A DNA stretch of 64,000 nucleotides from Burkholderia sp. Leaf177 (GCF_001424345.1 NZ_LMPF01000025.1:485420-549419), one strand, 5' to 3'. Positions 33,605 to 41,745 are shown, counted from the stretch's first letter. Notes: a model not told the origin generated them from the sequence alone. Numbers and translations: made by a program.

Positions 33605-34864
33605 TCAATGACCGGCACGTTCCAGCATGGCGTGAAGCAGCACGTTGGCGCCCGCCTCGATCCATTCCTCCGATGCATCCTCGATCTCGTTGTGGCTGAT
33701 GCCGTCGACGCAAGGCACGAAGACCATCGATGTCGGCGCGACCTTCGACAAGTAACACGCGTCGTGTCCCGCACCCGACACCATGTTGCGATGCGCGTAG
33801 CCAAAGCGTTCGGCGGCGGCACGTACAGAGGCGACGCAAGCGGTATCGAACGCGATGGGCGCGTAGTAGAAGATCTGCTCGAGCTGCGTTTCCAGACCAA
33901 TGCCGCTCGCAATCTTCTCCACGCCCTCGCGCAACGCGGCGTCCATCTTAGCGAGCACGGCGTCGTCCGGATGACGGAAATCGACGGTGAAAAACACGCG
34001 CCCGGGAATCACGTTGCGCGAGTTCGGATGCACTTGCATCATGCCGACCGTCGCGCATGCGAGCGGCGCGTTGTCGAGTCCAATCCGGTTCACGAGCTCG
34101 ACCACGCGTGACGCGCCGAGCAACGCATCGCGACGCCGCGGCATTGGCGTAGGACCCGCATGCGCTTCCTGTCCTGTCAGCGTGATCTCGTACCAGCGCT
34201 GGCCCTGTGCGTCGGTGACCACGCCGATCGTCATGTCTTCCGCTTCGAGAATCGGCCCCTGTTCAATATGCAGTTCAAACGCCGCATGCAGCTTGCGCCC
34301 GCCACACGGCTCGTCACCGGCATAACCGATGCGCTTCAGTTCCTCGCCAATCGTCTTGCCATCCACGTCCTTGCGCGACAGCCCGTATTCCAGCGTGAAC
34401 TCGCCTGCGAACACGCCGGACGCCACCATCGCCGGTGCAAAACGTGAGCCTTCCTCATTCGTCCAGATCACGACTTCGACCGGATGCTCGGTTTCGATCC
34501 CGCGATCGTTCAAGGTCCGAATCACTTCGATACCACCCAGCACGCCATAGATGCCATCGAAGCGACCGCCGGTCGGCTGCGAGTCCGCGTGCGAACCGGT
34601 CACGACCGGTGCCGCGTCGGGATTGCGTCCCGCGCGCCGCATGAAGACGTTGCCCATTTGATCGATGCTCACCGTGCAGCCGGCTTCTTTCGCCCAGCTC
34701 ACGATCAGGTCGCGACCTTGCCGGTCGAGATCCGTGAGGGCGAGACGGCACACGCCGCCCTTCGGCGTTGCGCCGATCTTCGCCATTGTCATCAGGCTTT
34801 CCCAAAGGCGTTTGCCGTTGATCCGGATCGATGTGTCCAGCGCTGAATCCGTTACCGCGTTCAT
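33605..34864 (-). CDS. Zn-dependent N-carbamoyl-amide hydrolase (beta-ureidopropionase type)
   Basis: A 419-residue M20-family amidohydrolase related to hydantoin utilisation protein C, allantoate amidohydrolase and bacterial beta-ureidopropionase. CAAGGAGAAC before the ATG at 34864 fixes the start. Metal ligands: TGSHADSQPTGGRFDGIYG, the Glu pair in WTNEEGSRFAPAM, HIEQGPILE and DGISHNEIEDA. In this operon its expected role is hydrolysis of N-carbamoyl-beta-alanine to beta-alanine, the third step after PreTA and HydA; an L-carbamoylase role is the alternative. First gene of the operon. Confidence 0.9.
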   Translation of the reverse strand: MNAVTDSALDTSIRINGKRLWESLMTMAKIGATPKGGVCRLALTDLDRQGRDLIVSWAKEAGCTVSIDQMGNVFMRRAGRNPDAAPVVTGSHADSQPTGGRFDGIYGVLGGIEVIRTLNDRGIETEHPVEVVIWTNEEGSRFAPAMVASGVFAGEFTLEYGLSRKDVDGKTIGEELKRIGYAGDEPCGGRKLHAAFELHIEQGPILEAEDMTIGVVTDAQGQRWYEITLTGQEAHAGPTPMPRRRDALLGASRVVELVNRIGLDNAPLACATVGMMQVHPNSRNVIPGRVFFTVDFRHPDDAVLAKMDAALREGVEKIASGIGLETQLEQIFYYAPIAFDTACVASVRAAAERFGYAHRNMVSGAGHDACYLSKVAPTSMVFVPCVDGISHNEIEDASEEWIEAGANVLLHAMLERAGH

Positions 34865-35021
34865 GTCGCGTTCTCCTTGGGTGTTGCTCGAATGTGGGGT
34901 TATCACCAATGTGAATCTGGTGCATCGGAGTCGGCTCTGGGGCGCTCCTGCACGCATCAAGTGCAGCTTGCGCGTCTCTTGAAGCCGAGTCCAATATCCT
35001 GTTTGCCGGCGCTTCGCAAAT

Positions 35022-35039
35022 CCTGTCCAACTGGACAGG
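35022..35039. promoter_or_regulatory. 18-bp palindromic operator for the RutR-like regulator
   Basis: CCTGTCCAACTGGACAGG has perfect eight-base arms around a two-base centre. Its CCANNTGG core and spacing match the E. coli RutR operator TTGACCANNTGGTCAA. It lies between the pyrimidine operon (158 bases from its start) and the divergent TetR gene (178 bases from its start), well placed to control both. The rest of the 34865-35216 stretch has no gene; a ten-base palindrome ATTTGCAAAT at 35055-35064 is the only other notable element. Confidence 0.7.
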
Positions 35040-35216
35040 TTGTAGCCGATTAATATTTGCAAATCAACGTCTTTCGGGGTTTCCGATAGTTCGAATGATA
35101 GAGCGAGAAGCGTGCCATTGCGATGCAGCAGAGCGAGTTGTAGCGGCGGTATGCACTCAGCAATACGAGCATCAAACCGAATAGAATGAGGCGCGCAGCG
35201 CCATTCGAGGATAACG

Positions 35217-35900
35217 ATGAGAGACGACGAAGCGACAGCCGAGGCAGTGAAGGACGACGCGGCGCCCGCTCCATTGCGGCGGCGCAAGGCGCGCATTCGC
35301 GAGACCAACGAAGCGCATCTTCTTGCGTGCGCGGAGGCGGTATTCGCCGAACGCGGACTTGAAGGCGCGAGCACGGCAATGATCGCGGAGCGCGCCGGCT
35401 TGCCGAAAGCCAACTTGCATTATTACTTCCCGACCAAGCTCGCGCTCTACAGAAGAGTGCTCGAAGATCTGTTCGACGACTGGCATCGCGCGGCCGATAC
35501 GTTCGAAACCAGTGACGATCCCGTCGAAGCCATCAGCGGTTATGTCCGCACGAAAATGGAGTTGTCGCGGCGCCGGCCGCTCGGTTCGAAAGTCTGGGCG
35601 AGCGAGATCATTCACGGCGCGGTGCATATGCAGGACATCCTGACCGAGCGCGTCAAACCATGGCTCGATACGCGTGTCGTGGTCATCGACCGATGGGTCG
35701 AACGCGGTTTGCTCGCACCCATCGACGCACAAACCTTGCTGTTCATGATCTGGGCAACGACGCAACATTACGCGGATTTCGATGCACAGATTCGCGCGCT
35801 GAAGGGAAAGCGGGCGTTATCGCAAAAGGCTTTCGATACCGCTACCGAGGAAGTCGTCAAGCTCGTAATCCGCGCATGCGGCGCGAAATCGACGAACTGA
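35217..35900 (+). CDS. rutR: RutR-like TetR family regulator
   Basis: A 227-residue TetR-type repressor with an N-terminal helix-turn-helix (residues about 28-75: RETNEAHLLACAEAVFAERGLEGASTAMIAERAGLPKANLHYYFPTKLALY) and a RutR-type ligand domain (EIIHGAVHMQDILTERVKPWLDTRVVVIDRWVERG and FMIWATTQHYADFDAQI). RutR in E. coli senses uracil and thymine. Position divergent from the pyrimidine-degradation operon with a RutR-like palindrome between them supports the same role. An intrinsic terminator follows. Symbol by family and context. Confidence 0.87.
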   Translation: MRDDEATAEAVKDDAAPAPLRRRKARIRETNEAHLLACAEAVFAERGLEGASTAMIAERAGLPKANLHYYFPTKLALYRRVLEDLFDDWHRAADTFETSDDPVEAISGYVRTKMELSRRRPLGSKVWASEIIHGAVHMQDILTERVKPWLDTRVVVIDRWVERGLLAPIDAQTLLFMIWATTQHYADFDAQIRALKGKRALSQKAFDTATEEVVKLVIRACGAKSTN

Positions 35901-35916
35901 TTAGCGCGGCCAAATG

Positions 35917-35959
35917 CAAAAAACTCGCCGGCCGCATTTGTGCGGATGGCGAGCTTTTT
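35917..35959. terminator. Terminator after the TetR gene
   Basis: CTCGCC and GGCGAG pair around an imperfect inner stem (GGCCGCA/TGCGGAT), preceded by AAAAA and followed by CTTTTTG. It can end the rutR transcript and, on the other strand, the convergent DUF4148 transcript. Confidence 0.8.
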
Positions 35960-36039
35960 GTGTGCCGCGCAATGCTCGTTATAGAGCTTCGCGCCGCATT
36001 TCCTGCTGTCGAAACTAAGCGACTGGCTTAGTAGCCGAT

Positions 36040-36366
36040 TTAGTGGCCGAAGAACACCGAACCCGGGGTGTTTTGCGTCGGACCCGTGCCGCGAACGCCA
36101 CCTGCCGAAGTGCCGCTCGTCGACGGACCATACGAGGTCGCTGCCTGATTCTGTGCATCCACGCGCGCTTCAGCGGCTTGAATGTTGGCCGGGTAGTTGG
36201 TCTGGTCGCCCGTCGGGTTGTAGCCAGCCTTTTCAACTTGTGCCAGTTGCGCCTTCACTTCAGCGCGCGTTACCGGGCCATTGTTGTCGCTGCTTTGAGC
36301 GAACGCGAACGTCGGCGCTGCAAGTGCCGACACGATGACAACTGCGGGGATAAGTGACTTGAACAT
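36040..36366 (-). CDS. DUF4148 family secreted protein (copy 3)
   Basis: A 108-residue exported protein: signal peptide MFKSLIPAVVIVSALAAPTFAFA, then NNGPVTRAEVKAQLAQVEKAGYNPTGDQTNYPANIQAAEARV (the DUF4148 core) and a Ser/Thr/Gly-rich tail ending GSVFFGH. It resembles copy 2 at 13038 in both the core and the Gly-His end, so the two are recent paralogues. GGAGGTTTCACC precedes the ATG. Single-gene unit; function unknown. Confidence 0.87.
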   Translation of the reverse strand: MFKSLIPAVVIVSALAAPTFAFAQSSDNNGPVTRAEVKAQLAQVEKAGYNPTGDQTNYPANIQAAEARVDAQNQAATSYGPSTSGTSAGGVRGTGPTQNTPGSVFFGH

Positions 36367-36482
36367 GGTGAAACCTCCAGTATTTTGTTTGTCGTCTCGA
36401 AACAGTTTCAGAAGTCAATAAGCGTTTTCTGAATCTGTTTCGGATGTAAGAAGTTTATGCTTCCGACCTTGGAGGGAAAACC

Positions 36483-36524
36483 CTTATTTACGCGAAACAT
36501 CATTGTTCGTTTCGCAATAATAAG
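36483..36524. repeat. Long imperfect inverted repeat
   Basis: CTTATT-TAC-GCGAAAC and its counterpart GTTTCGC-AAT-AATAAG flank a ten-base centre, giving two stacked stems (6 and 7 pairs) broken by a three-base mismatch. It lies in the 36367-36687 intergenic stretch, upstream of the DUF4148 gene and downstream of hutC, and no gene is present there. It could be a terminator for hutC, though no T run follows, or a protein-binding site. Confidence 0.5.
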
Positions 36525-36687
36525 CTGTGGAATTTAGGATGTAGCGGATGAGACAGCCGAATTTAGGTAAATATTGCTCAAAACGCCACTTATGGCATGC
36601 TTTAACCGGTACGCATCGCTTCGAAAATGGCAGTAATGTCATATTCAACAACAATGGCGTGACGTTCCCCGCATCGCCGCCAAAATT

Positions 36688-37383
36688 CTAAAAGTGTCCG
36701 GTGAACTGATAACGGTCGCCGGGATGCCAGAGATTAGCCACCGATGCCACCGCATCCCGCGACCAGGTTCGCCGATGCAACATGAGACACGGCGCGCCGC
36801 CTTTCATCGATAACGCCAGGCCCGTTTCCTCGTCCGGCAGCGCGGCCTCGATGCGGTACTCCACGCGCTGCAACGGCGCTGCGACCATCAGGTATTGATT
36901 CGGCGTGATCTGCGTGAAATCCTGCCGCGCATATTCCGGCGCAAGCGCGGGATTGACCCAACGCTCTTCCAGTTGAATTGGTAAGTCGTTCTCGAAGTGC
37001 AGCACGCGCGAATGGAATACGGGACTGCCTTCGGTAAGCTTCATTTCGAGCGCAAGGCGTTCGTCCAGCAGCGATGCCCCGAGGTGCATAACTTCTGCCC
37101 GATGCGCATGGCCGCGACCGATGATTTCGTCGGAGATACTGCGGATTTCCACGAGCGTCGAAGCGTATTTGGGTTGCGCGACAAAAGTGCCCGCGCCTTG
37201 CACGCGCGTCAGGATTTGCTCGGCGGTCAGCTCTCGCAGCGCACGATTGACAGTCATTCGCGCCACCTTGAAGTCACGCGCAAGCTCGTTTTCGGACGGC
37301 ACCTGATCGCCCTCTTTCCATTCGCCCGCGTGAATGCGCTTGAGGATGTGATCCTTGATTTCCTGATACGCGGGCGTACTCAT
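36688..37383 (-). CDS. hutC: HutC-like GntR family repressor
   Basis: A 231-residue HutC/FarR-subfamily GntR regulator: winged helix at residues 1-70 (YQEIKDHILKRIHAGEWKEGDQVPSENELARDFKVARMTVNRALRELTAEQILTRVQGAGTFV) and a UTRA effector domain ending in WHPGDRYQFTGHF, typical of histidine-utilisation repressors that sense urocanate. No hutH, hutU or other hut gene lies in this window to the left, so the regulator is apparently detached from its operon here. Two operator-like sites lie upstream, suggesting autoregulation. Confidence 0.85.
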   Translation of the reverse strand: MSTPAYQEIKDHILKRIHAGEWKEGDQVPSENELARDFKVARMTVNRALRELTAEQILTRVQGAGTFVAQPKYASTLVEIRSISDEIIGRGHAHRAEVMHLGASLLDERLALEMKLTEGSPVFHSRVLHFENDLPIQLEERWVNPALAPEYARQDFTQITPNQYLMVAAPLQRVEYRIEAALPDEETGLALSMKGGAPCLMLHRRTWSRDAVASVANLWHPGDRYQFTGHF

Positions 37384-37413
37384 GGTGTAGTTGCAGCGTC
37401 CATTTGGCTAAAT

Positions 37414-37427
37414 CCTGTCTATACAAG
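37414..37427. promoter_or_regulatory. Operator-like site upstream of hutC
   Basis: CCTGTCTATACAAG matches 12 of 14 positions of the palindrome CTTGTATATACAAG that HutC-type GntR regulators recognise. It ends 31 bases before the hutC start codon, a place where the repressor would block its own promoter. Confidence 0.6.
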
Positions 37428-37511
37428 TAGCGGCTCAGTCTAACAAACCAAAGCGTTGAAACAAGGGCGGGAATCACCCTAACTACAAGCCTTTCCGCAT
37501 CATGTGGATGG

Positions 37512-37525
37512 GTTGTCTATACCGG
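37512..37525. promoter_or_regulatory. Second, weaker HutC-like site
   Basis: GTTGTCTATACCGG keeps the TTGT-TATAC core (10 of 14 positions against CTTGTATATACAAG) and lies 98 bases upstream of the first site, overlapping the end of the GNAT gene. It could serve as an auxiliary site for looping or be a chance match. Confidence 0.35.
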
Positions 37526-37987
37526 AAACAGGCGCTTTTTCATTTTGAAGTTGACCAGTTGGGCGCCTCGAACTTTCACCGTCTGACGCCGGACGAGTTC
37601 AAAACCACACGCTTCGAAGAATGGCCTGGCGGTAATGCTGGCGTCGGTATCGATGAGAGCGAGATTTTGCACCAGCGCTTCATGTTCGACCTGATCGAGC
37701 AGCGCGTTGGCCACGCCCATCCGCCGATACCGCGGGTGAACGAACAACATGTCGATATGTCCATCGCGTTCGAGATCGCTGAATCCCGCAATTTCGCGAT
37801 CCACGACGGCGATCCACGTCGGCCGGTCGAGGCGGCGTCGCGCCCACAGATCGCGGTCTACTTGCGCCCACGCATCGATCTGGGCTGCATCGTAATCACG
37901 CGATGCAAGCTCGCGGACCGCACGCAGGAAGACGTCGATCACCGCGTCCAGGTCGGACGCTTCATAAGGCCGAATGACGATCGCCAT
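37517..37987 (-). CDS. GNAT family N-acetyltransferase
   Basis: A 156-residue GNAT protein starting MAIVIRPYEASDLDAVIDVFLRAVREL. The acetyl-CoA site is IDMLFVHPRYRRMGVANALLDQVEHEA (R/Q-x-x-G-x-G/A variant RRMGVA). The C-terminal RPFFEACGFELVRRQTVKVRGAQLVNFKMKK is typical of YafP/PanZ-like amino-group acetyltransferases. The start lies five bases after the crcB stop with no ribosome binding site of its own, so translation is probably coupled to crcB. Substrate unknown. Confidence 0.85.
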   Translation of the reverse strand: MAIVIRPYEASDLDAVIDVFLRAVRELASRDYDAAQIDAWAQVDRDLWARRRLDRPTWIAVVDREIAGFSDLERDGHIDMLFVHPRYRRMGVANALLDQVEHEALVQNLALIDTDASITARPFFEACGFELVRRQTVKVRGAQLVNFKMKKRLFPV

Positions 37988-37992
37988 GTGTT

Positions 37993-38373
37993 TCAGCGCG
38001 AGAACGACACCACCGTCGCAATGCCCAAAATGGTCATCACGACCGATGCCGCCACGTGGATCGCGATCTCGCCCGCCGCCCATCCATAACGCCCCTGCTG
38101 CAAATGCCCGACGACTTCAGCGGAGAACGTGGAGAAGGTGGACAGGCCGCCCATCAGCCCGGTAATGACAAACAGGCGCCATTCCATCGATATCCCCGGA
38201 AAGCGCGCGAACCACGCGACCGCGACGCCGATCACATACCCGGCGATCACATTCGCCGCGAGCGTCCCGAGCGGCAGGTTCGGATACACCGTGTTCAGGC
38301 GCAGGCCGAGGAACCATCGAAACAGGGAACCCAGCGCGCCGCCAATGCCTACAGCCAGAATCGACAGATACAT
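37993..38373 (-). CDS. crcB: Fluoride efflux channel CrcB
   Basis: CrcB (Fluc) is a small four-helix dual-topology fluoride channel. The 126-residue product has the hallmark GGALGSLFRWFLG near the N-terminus, the Asn-containing helix TLAANVIAGYVIGVAVAWF, and the conserved GLMGGLSTFSTFSAEV Phe/Ser track. It is the first gene of a two-gene unit with the GNAT gene. I looked for a fluoride riboswitch in the 113 bases upstream and did not see its conserved motif. Confidence 0.94.
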   Translation of the reverse strand: MYLSILAVGIGGALGSLFRWFLGLRLNTVYPNLPLGTLAANVIAGYVIGVAVAWFARFPGISMEWRLFVITGLMGGLSTFSTFSAEVVGHLQQGRYGWAAGEIAIHVAASVVMTILGIATVVSFSR

Positions 38374-38486
38374 GAGGGAATGATTTAAAGGACGCGAGGT
38401 TACACAAGGGCGTAATAATAGATGAAGCCGTTCATCACGCGCACCTTAATGCACAATACGGGTCGCCAACCTACCGTTTTTGCCGC

Positions 38487-39857
38487 ATGAATCTCGACAC
38501 GCTCCTCGACACCCTGCAACAGCACTACCCCACGCATCACTGGGCGCAGTTCGCGCTCGGCATGGTGTCGCTCGTGCTGGCCGCGCTTTTTGCACAATGG
38601 GTGGTTGCGCGGATCGTGCTGTATTTCGCGCACCGGTTGCTCGTGCTGACCGAGCACGATGCCTGGGACAAAGCGCTCGCCCGTCATCGCGCGTATCACC
38701 AGCTTTGGTACGCGGTGCCGTTTGCGGCGGTCGCGATTGGCATTGGTGAAGTGCCGTACATCGGACATATTGCAGAGCTGATCGAGCGGCTCGCGCACGC
38801 GGGCGCCTGGATCTGCGTGTTCTTCGCGATGGGCGGCGCGCTCAGCGCGTGGCAGGACGTGTACGCGGCGAGCATGCAGGCGCAAACGCGCTCGATCAAA
38901 GGCTATATCCAGATCGGCAAGCTCGCGCTTGCATTGATATGCGGCGTGCTGGTTTTATCGATTGTGATCGATCGATCGCCGCTCTGGATGTTGTCCGGGC
39001 TCGGCGCGCTTTCCGCGGTTTTGCTGCTCGTGTTCAAGGACACGTTGTTGTCGCTGGTGGCGAGCACGCAGCTGACATCCAACGACATGCTGCGCATTGG
39101 CGACTGGATCGAGATGCCGCAATCGAACGCCGATGGTTTCGTGAAGGACATCGCGCTGCATACGGTGAAAGTGCAGAACTGGAACAACACGGTCACGACC
39201 GTGCCTACGTACAAGCTCTTTTCGGAGAGCTATCGCAATTACCGGCAGATGTTCGAATCGGGCGGGCGGCGCATCAAGCGGACGCTGCGGATCGACGCTA
39301 CATGCGTGCGTTTTCTGACCGACGAAGAAACCGCGCACCTCAAGCAATTTCGCCTGCTGCACGATTATCTGGAAGAAAAGCAGATTGAAGTCGAGCTGGC
39401 AAACAAGAACCTCGGCGAGCTCGCGAGTGAGCCCGCAAACCGCCGGCGGCTGACGAACATCGGCACGTTCCGCGCATACGGGCTGGCGTATTTGCAACGT
39501 CATCCGGAGATCCGGCAGGACATGTCCATGATGGTTCGCATGATGGAGCCGATGTCGGAGGGCATTCCAGTCGAGGTGTATTGCTTCACCGCGGTCACCG
39601 CATGGACACAATACGAACGCATTCAGGGCGACGTCTTCGATCACCTGCTCGCAATCCTTCCGGAGATGGGCTTGCGCTTGTATCAGGCGCCGTCCGGTGC
39701 GGACATGAGCGGACTGGTGGGTGCGCGCATCGGCGCTCAGACGGGCAACGCCATCGCGAGTCATGGCGCGGGTCATGGCGCAGGACATAGCGCGGGTCAA
39801 AGCCTGATGGGCAACGCGGATAACGGCCGTCTGCGCGGCGAACTGCCGACGGTATAA
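38487..39857 (+). CDS. MscS-type mechanosensitive channel (YbdG-like)
   Basis: A 456-residue MscS-family channel of the medium-length YbdG (MscM) subgroup. There are about five N-terminal membrane helices, a pore helix region (LGALSAVLLLVFKDTLLSLVASTQL), and the beta domain with the family signature MLRIGDWIEMPQSNADGFVKDIALHTVKVQNWNNTVTTVPTYKLFSESYRNY. It releases solutes or adapts to mild osmotic stress. The C-terminal tail after residue 420 has an unusual Gly/His repeat (SHGAGHGAGHSAGQS). Divergent from crcB; single gene. Confidence 0.9.
   Translation: MNLDTLLDTLQQHYPTHHWAQFALGMVSLVLAALFAQWVVARIVLYFAHRLLVLTEHDAWDKALARHRAYHQLWYAVPFAAVAIGIGEVPYIGHIAELIERLAHAGAWICVFFAMGGALSAWQDVYAASMQAQTRSIKGYIQIGKLALALICGVLVLSIVIDRSPLWMLSGLGALSAVLLLVFKDTLLSLVASTQLTSNDMLRIGDWIEMPQSNADGFVKDIALHTVKVQNWNNTVTTVPTYKLFSESYRNYRQMFESGGRRIKRTLRIDATCVRFLTDEETAHLKQFRLLHDYLEEKQIEVELANKNLGELASEPANRRRLTNIGTFRAYGLAYLQRHPEIRQDMSMMVRMMEPMSEGIPVEVYCFTAVTAWTQYERIQGDVFDHLLAILPEMGLRLYQAPSGADMSGLVGARIGAQTGNAIASHGAGHGAGHSAGQSLMGNADNGRLRGELPTV
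39762..39797 (+). repeat. 12-bp tandem repeat encoding HGAG/HSAG
   Basis: Three 12-base units (CATGGCGCGGGT and two variants) encode HGAG, HGAG and HSAG at the C-terminal tail of the MscS-type channel. In-frame repeats of this kind can vary in number between strains. Confidence 0.8.
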
Positions 39858-40023
39858 AGAAAAAGCGGCTGGAGAAGCAGGCAAGAATCCGCGATTATTA
39901 TGTATTCACGCGAACCGTCCTGATCCTTAAAGTGTGAACCTTGCCGGCATTCCTTTTCGTTGTTCGATGTATTGAAGGAGTCACGCCGGTCAACGCATTC
40001 ATCGCTTCTACAGGAAAACTCCC

Positions 40024-41100
40024 GTGACCGATCGCGTTCATGCCATGCGTGTTTTCATCCGTGTCGTCGATACCAACAGTTTCTCCCGCGCCGCCGAATC
40101 CCTCGGCATGCCGCGCGCAACTGTCTCCACGACCATTCAGCAACTCGAGGCGCTGCTCGGCGTGCAATTGCTTGCACGCACCACGCGACGTCTCAATCTC
40201 ACCGCCGAGGGCGCCGCGTGCTACGAGCGCTGCGTGCGCATTCTTGCGGATATCGATGATCTCGAATCGGGCTTTCATGGCCGCGAGGACAGATTGCGCG
40301 GCCGTTTGCGCATCGAGATGCCCGATACCGTCGCAACGTCGCTCGTCGTACCCGCGCTGCCGGATTTCCATGCGCGTTATCCGCATATCGAGTTATCGAT
40401 CGGCGTGAGCAACCGCGCCGTCGATCTCGTCGGCGAAGGCGTGGATTGCAGCGTGCAGCTCGGCGAATTGCCGGACTCGGGTTTGATCGCGCGCCGGCTC
40501 GGCAGCTTCGAGCACGTGACGTGCGCCACGCCCGCTTATCTGGAAGCGCACGGCACGCCGCAGACGCTCGATGACCTCGCGCAGCATGTGGCGGTCAATT
40601 GTGTATCGATACGAACGGGGCGTCCGTGCGATTTCGACTTCGACGTGAATGGCGAAGCCGTGGCCGTGAAGATGGCCGGCTTCGTGCAAGTCACCGACGA
40701 ACACGCGTATCTTGCGTGCGGTTTGCAAGGGCTCGGGCTGATCCAGCCACCGCGAATTGCCGCGCTGCCTTATCTTCGTTCGGGCGAGTTGCGCGAAGTG
40801 CTGCCGCAATGGAAATCGATGCCCATGAATGTATCGGTGGCATTCGTCAAGACGCGGCAAGCTGCGCCGCGGGTGAGCGCGTTCGTGGACTGGCTCGCGG
40901 AATTGTTCGAGCGCACGCAGGAAATGGACGATACGCTGACGCGGCTGTTCAGCACGGCCCGGCGTCCGGTGGCGGCATCGCGGACCGTTCAGCAAGTTCA
41001 GCCTGTCCCTGCCGCGAGCTATTCAAACGATTCTCGCGATTCACGCGATTCCCGCGATGAAGACACGCTCGAGGACGAGGAAACCACCAGCGAATCGTGA
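40024..41100 (+). CDS. LysR family transcriptional regulator
   Basis: A 358-residue LysR regulator starting at GTG (MTDRVHAMRVFIRVVDTNSFSRAAESLGMPRATVSTTIQQLEALLGVQLLARTTRRLNLT), with AGGAAA upstream. The HTH is at residues 8-65 and the periplasmic-binding-like effector domain at 90-300. The subgroup with MRVFxRVVDTxSFSRAAE is common in Burkholderia and often controls a neighbouring dehydrogenase or efflux gene, but none adjoins it here. The C-terminus is extended by about 50 residues, Ser/Asp/Glu-rich with a triple SRD repeat. Confidence 0.88.
   Translation: MTDRVHAMRVFIRVVDTNSFSRAAESLGMPRATVSTTIQQLEALLGVQLLARTTRRLNLTAEGAACYERCVRILADIDDLESGFHGREDRLRGRLRIEMPDTVATSLVVPALPDFHARYPHIELSIGVSNRAVDLVGEGVDCSVQLGELPDSGLIARRLGSFEHVTCATPAYLEAHGTPQTLDDLAQHVAVNCVSIRTGRPCDFDFDVNGEAVAVKMAGFVQVTDEHAYLACGLQGLGLIQPPRIAALPYLRSGELREVLPQWKSMPMNVSVAFVKTRQAAPRVSAFVDWLAELFERTQEMDDTLTRLFSTARRPVAASRTVQQVQPVPAASYSNDSRDSRDSRDEDTLEDEETTSES
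41028..41054 (+). repeat. 9-bp tandem repeat in the LysR gene tail
   Basis: CGATTCTCG, CGATTCACG and CGATTCCCG stand head to tail and encode the DSRDSRDSRD stretch in the C-terminal extension of the LysR regulator. Confidence 0.75.
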
Positions 41101-41114
41101 TCCTCCGCAGGCGC

Positions 41115-41417
41115 TCACGCCGGCCGAACCGGCTGAGCGGCCTGCTCCCCCACCACCGTATTCCACTTGCGCACTTCCCAGCGCACAACGAGTCCTTCGG
41201 TCACGTAAGGATCGGCTCGGGCAAATGCTTCGGGCACGGCCGATGAATCTGCATTGAACAGCAGCATCGCCCGGTCCACAGGCGCTTCCAGCGCGCCGCC
41301 CAGCAACAACTCCCCACGCTCGACCGCCTTCCATGCGTGCGCCAGATGCCGCTCACGGAATGCCGCCCGGCGCTCCAGATAATCGCCGCTCAGTTCGTAA
41401 ATCAAAAGCAAATGCAT
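41115..41417 (-). CDS. YciI family protein
   Basis: A 100-residue YciI-like protein, a small ferredoxin-fold dimer family with a conserved His-Asp pair (here FRERHLAHAWKAVERGELLLGGAL and FARADPYVTEGLV). AGGGAGAAGAGCG before the ATG at 41417 decides the start over a longer frame. YciI proteins are putative dehydratases or cis-trans isomerases; the function here is unknown. It converges on the LysR gene with 14 bases between stops. Confidence 0.88.
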   Translation of the reverse strand: MHLLLIYELSGDYLERRAAFRERHLAHAWKAVERGELLLGGALEAPVDRAMLLFNADSSAVPEAFARADPYVTEGLVVRWEVRKWNTVVGEQAAQPVRPA

Positions 41418-41745
41418 TCGCTCTTCTCCCTTAGAGTGCCGCGCCGTTGCGCTCGTACGAAACTGCGTCCCGTATGCCGGGTGTGCGATCATGGCAGCGT
41501 TTTGAACAACCTGTTTCCGCATGGCCGTTCACTAATGGCCTGGGAACGGACATCCAGAGTGCCATAAGCACTCCGGACAGGTGTCTTGCTTATCTTGTCC
41601 CTCACGCTTGCCATTTTCTCGCGGATTCTTGCCGCACGTGTTTCGCCGTCACTCCTCTTCGACATCCGGCCATATGCCGATCGTCGGAGTCTAAATTCAC
41701 TCGGCGCTCGTTACACCTGGTTCGCCGCCCGCTTCAAGGGCCCAC
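41418..41745. other. Intergenic region without recognised elements
   Basis: This 328-base stretch separates the divergent yciI and acyltransferase genes. I see no convincing ORF, repeat, palindrome or consensus promoter beyond ordinary A/T-rich patches. Confidence 0.5.

Noticed and set aside
35055..35064. ATTTGCAAAT palindrome as an operator
   Set aside because: Ten bases only and A/T-rich; easily expected by chance next to the stronger 18-base palindrome.
34865..35413. Upstream extension of the carbamoyl-amide hydrolase frame
   Set aside because: It crosses the divergent TetR gene and the operator; CAAGGAG before the ATG at 34864 marks the start.
38374..38486. Possible fluoride riboswitch ahead of crcB
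   Set aside because: The conserved GGNGAUGG start and pseudoknot partners of the crcB motif are not recognisable on the minus strand here.
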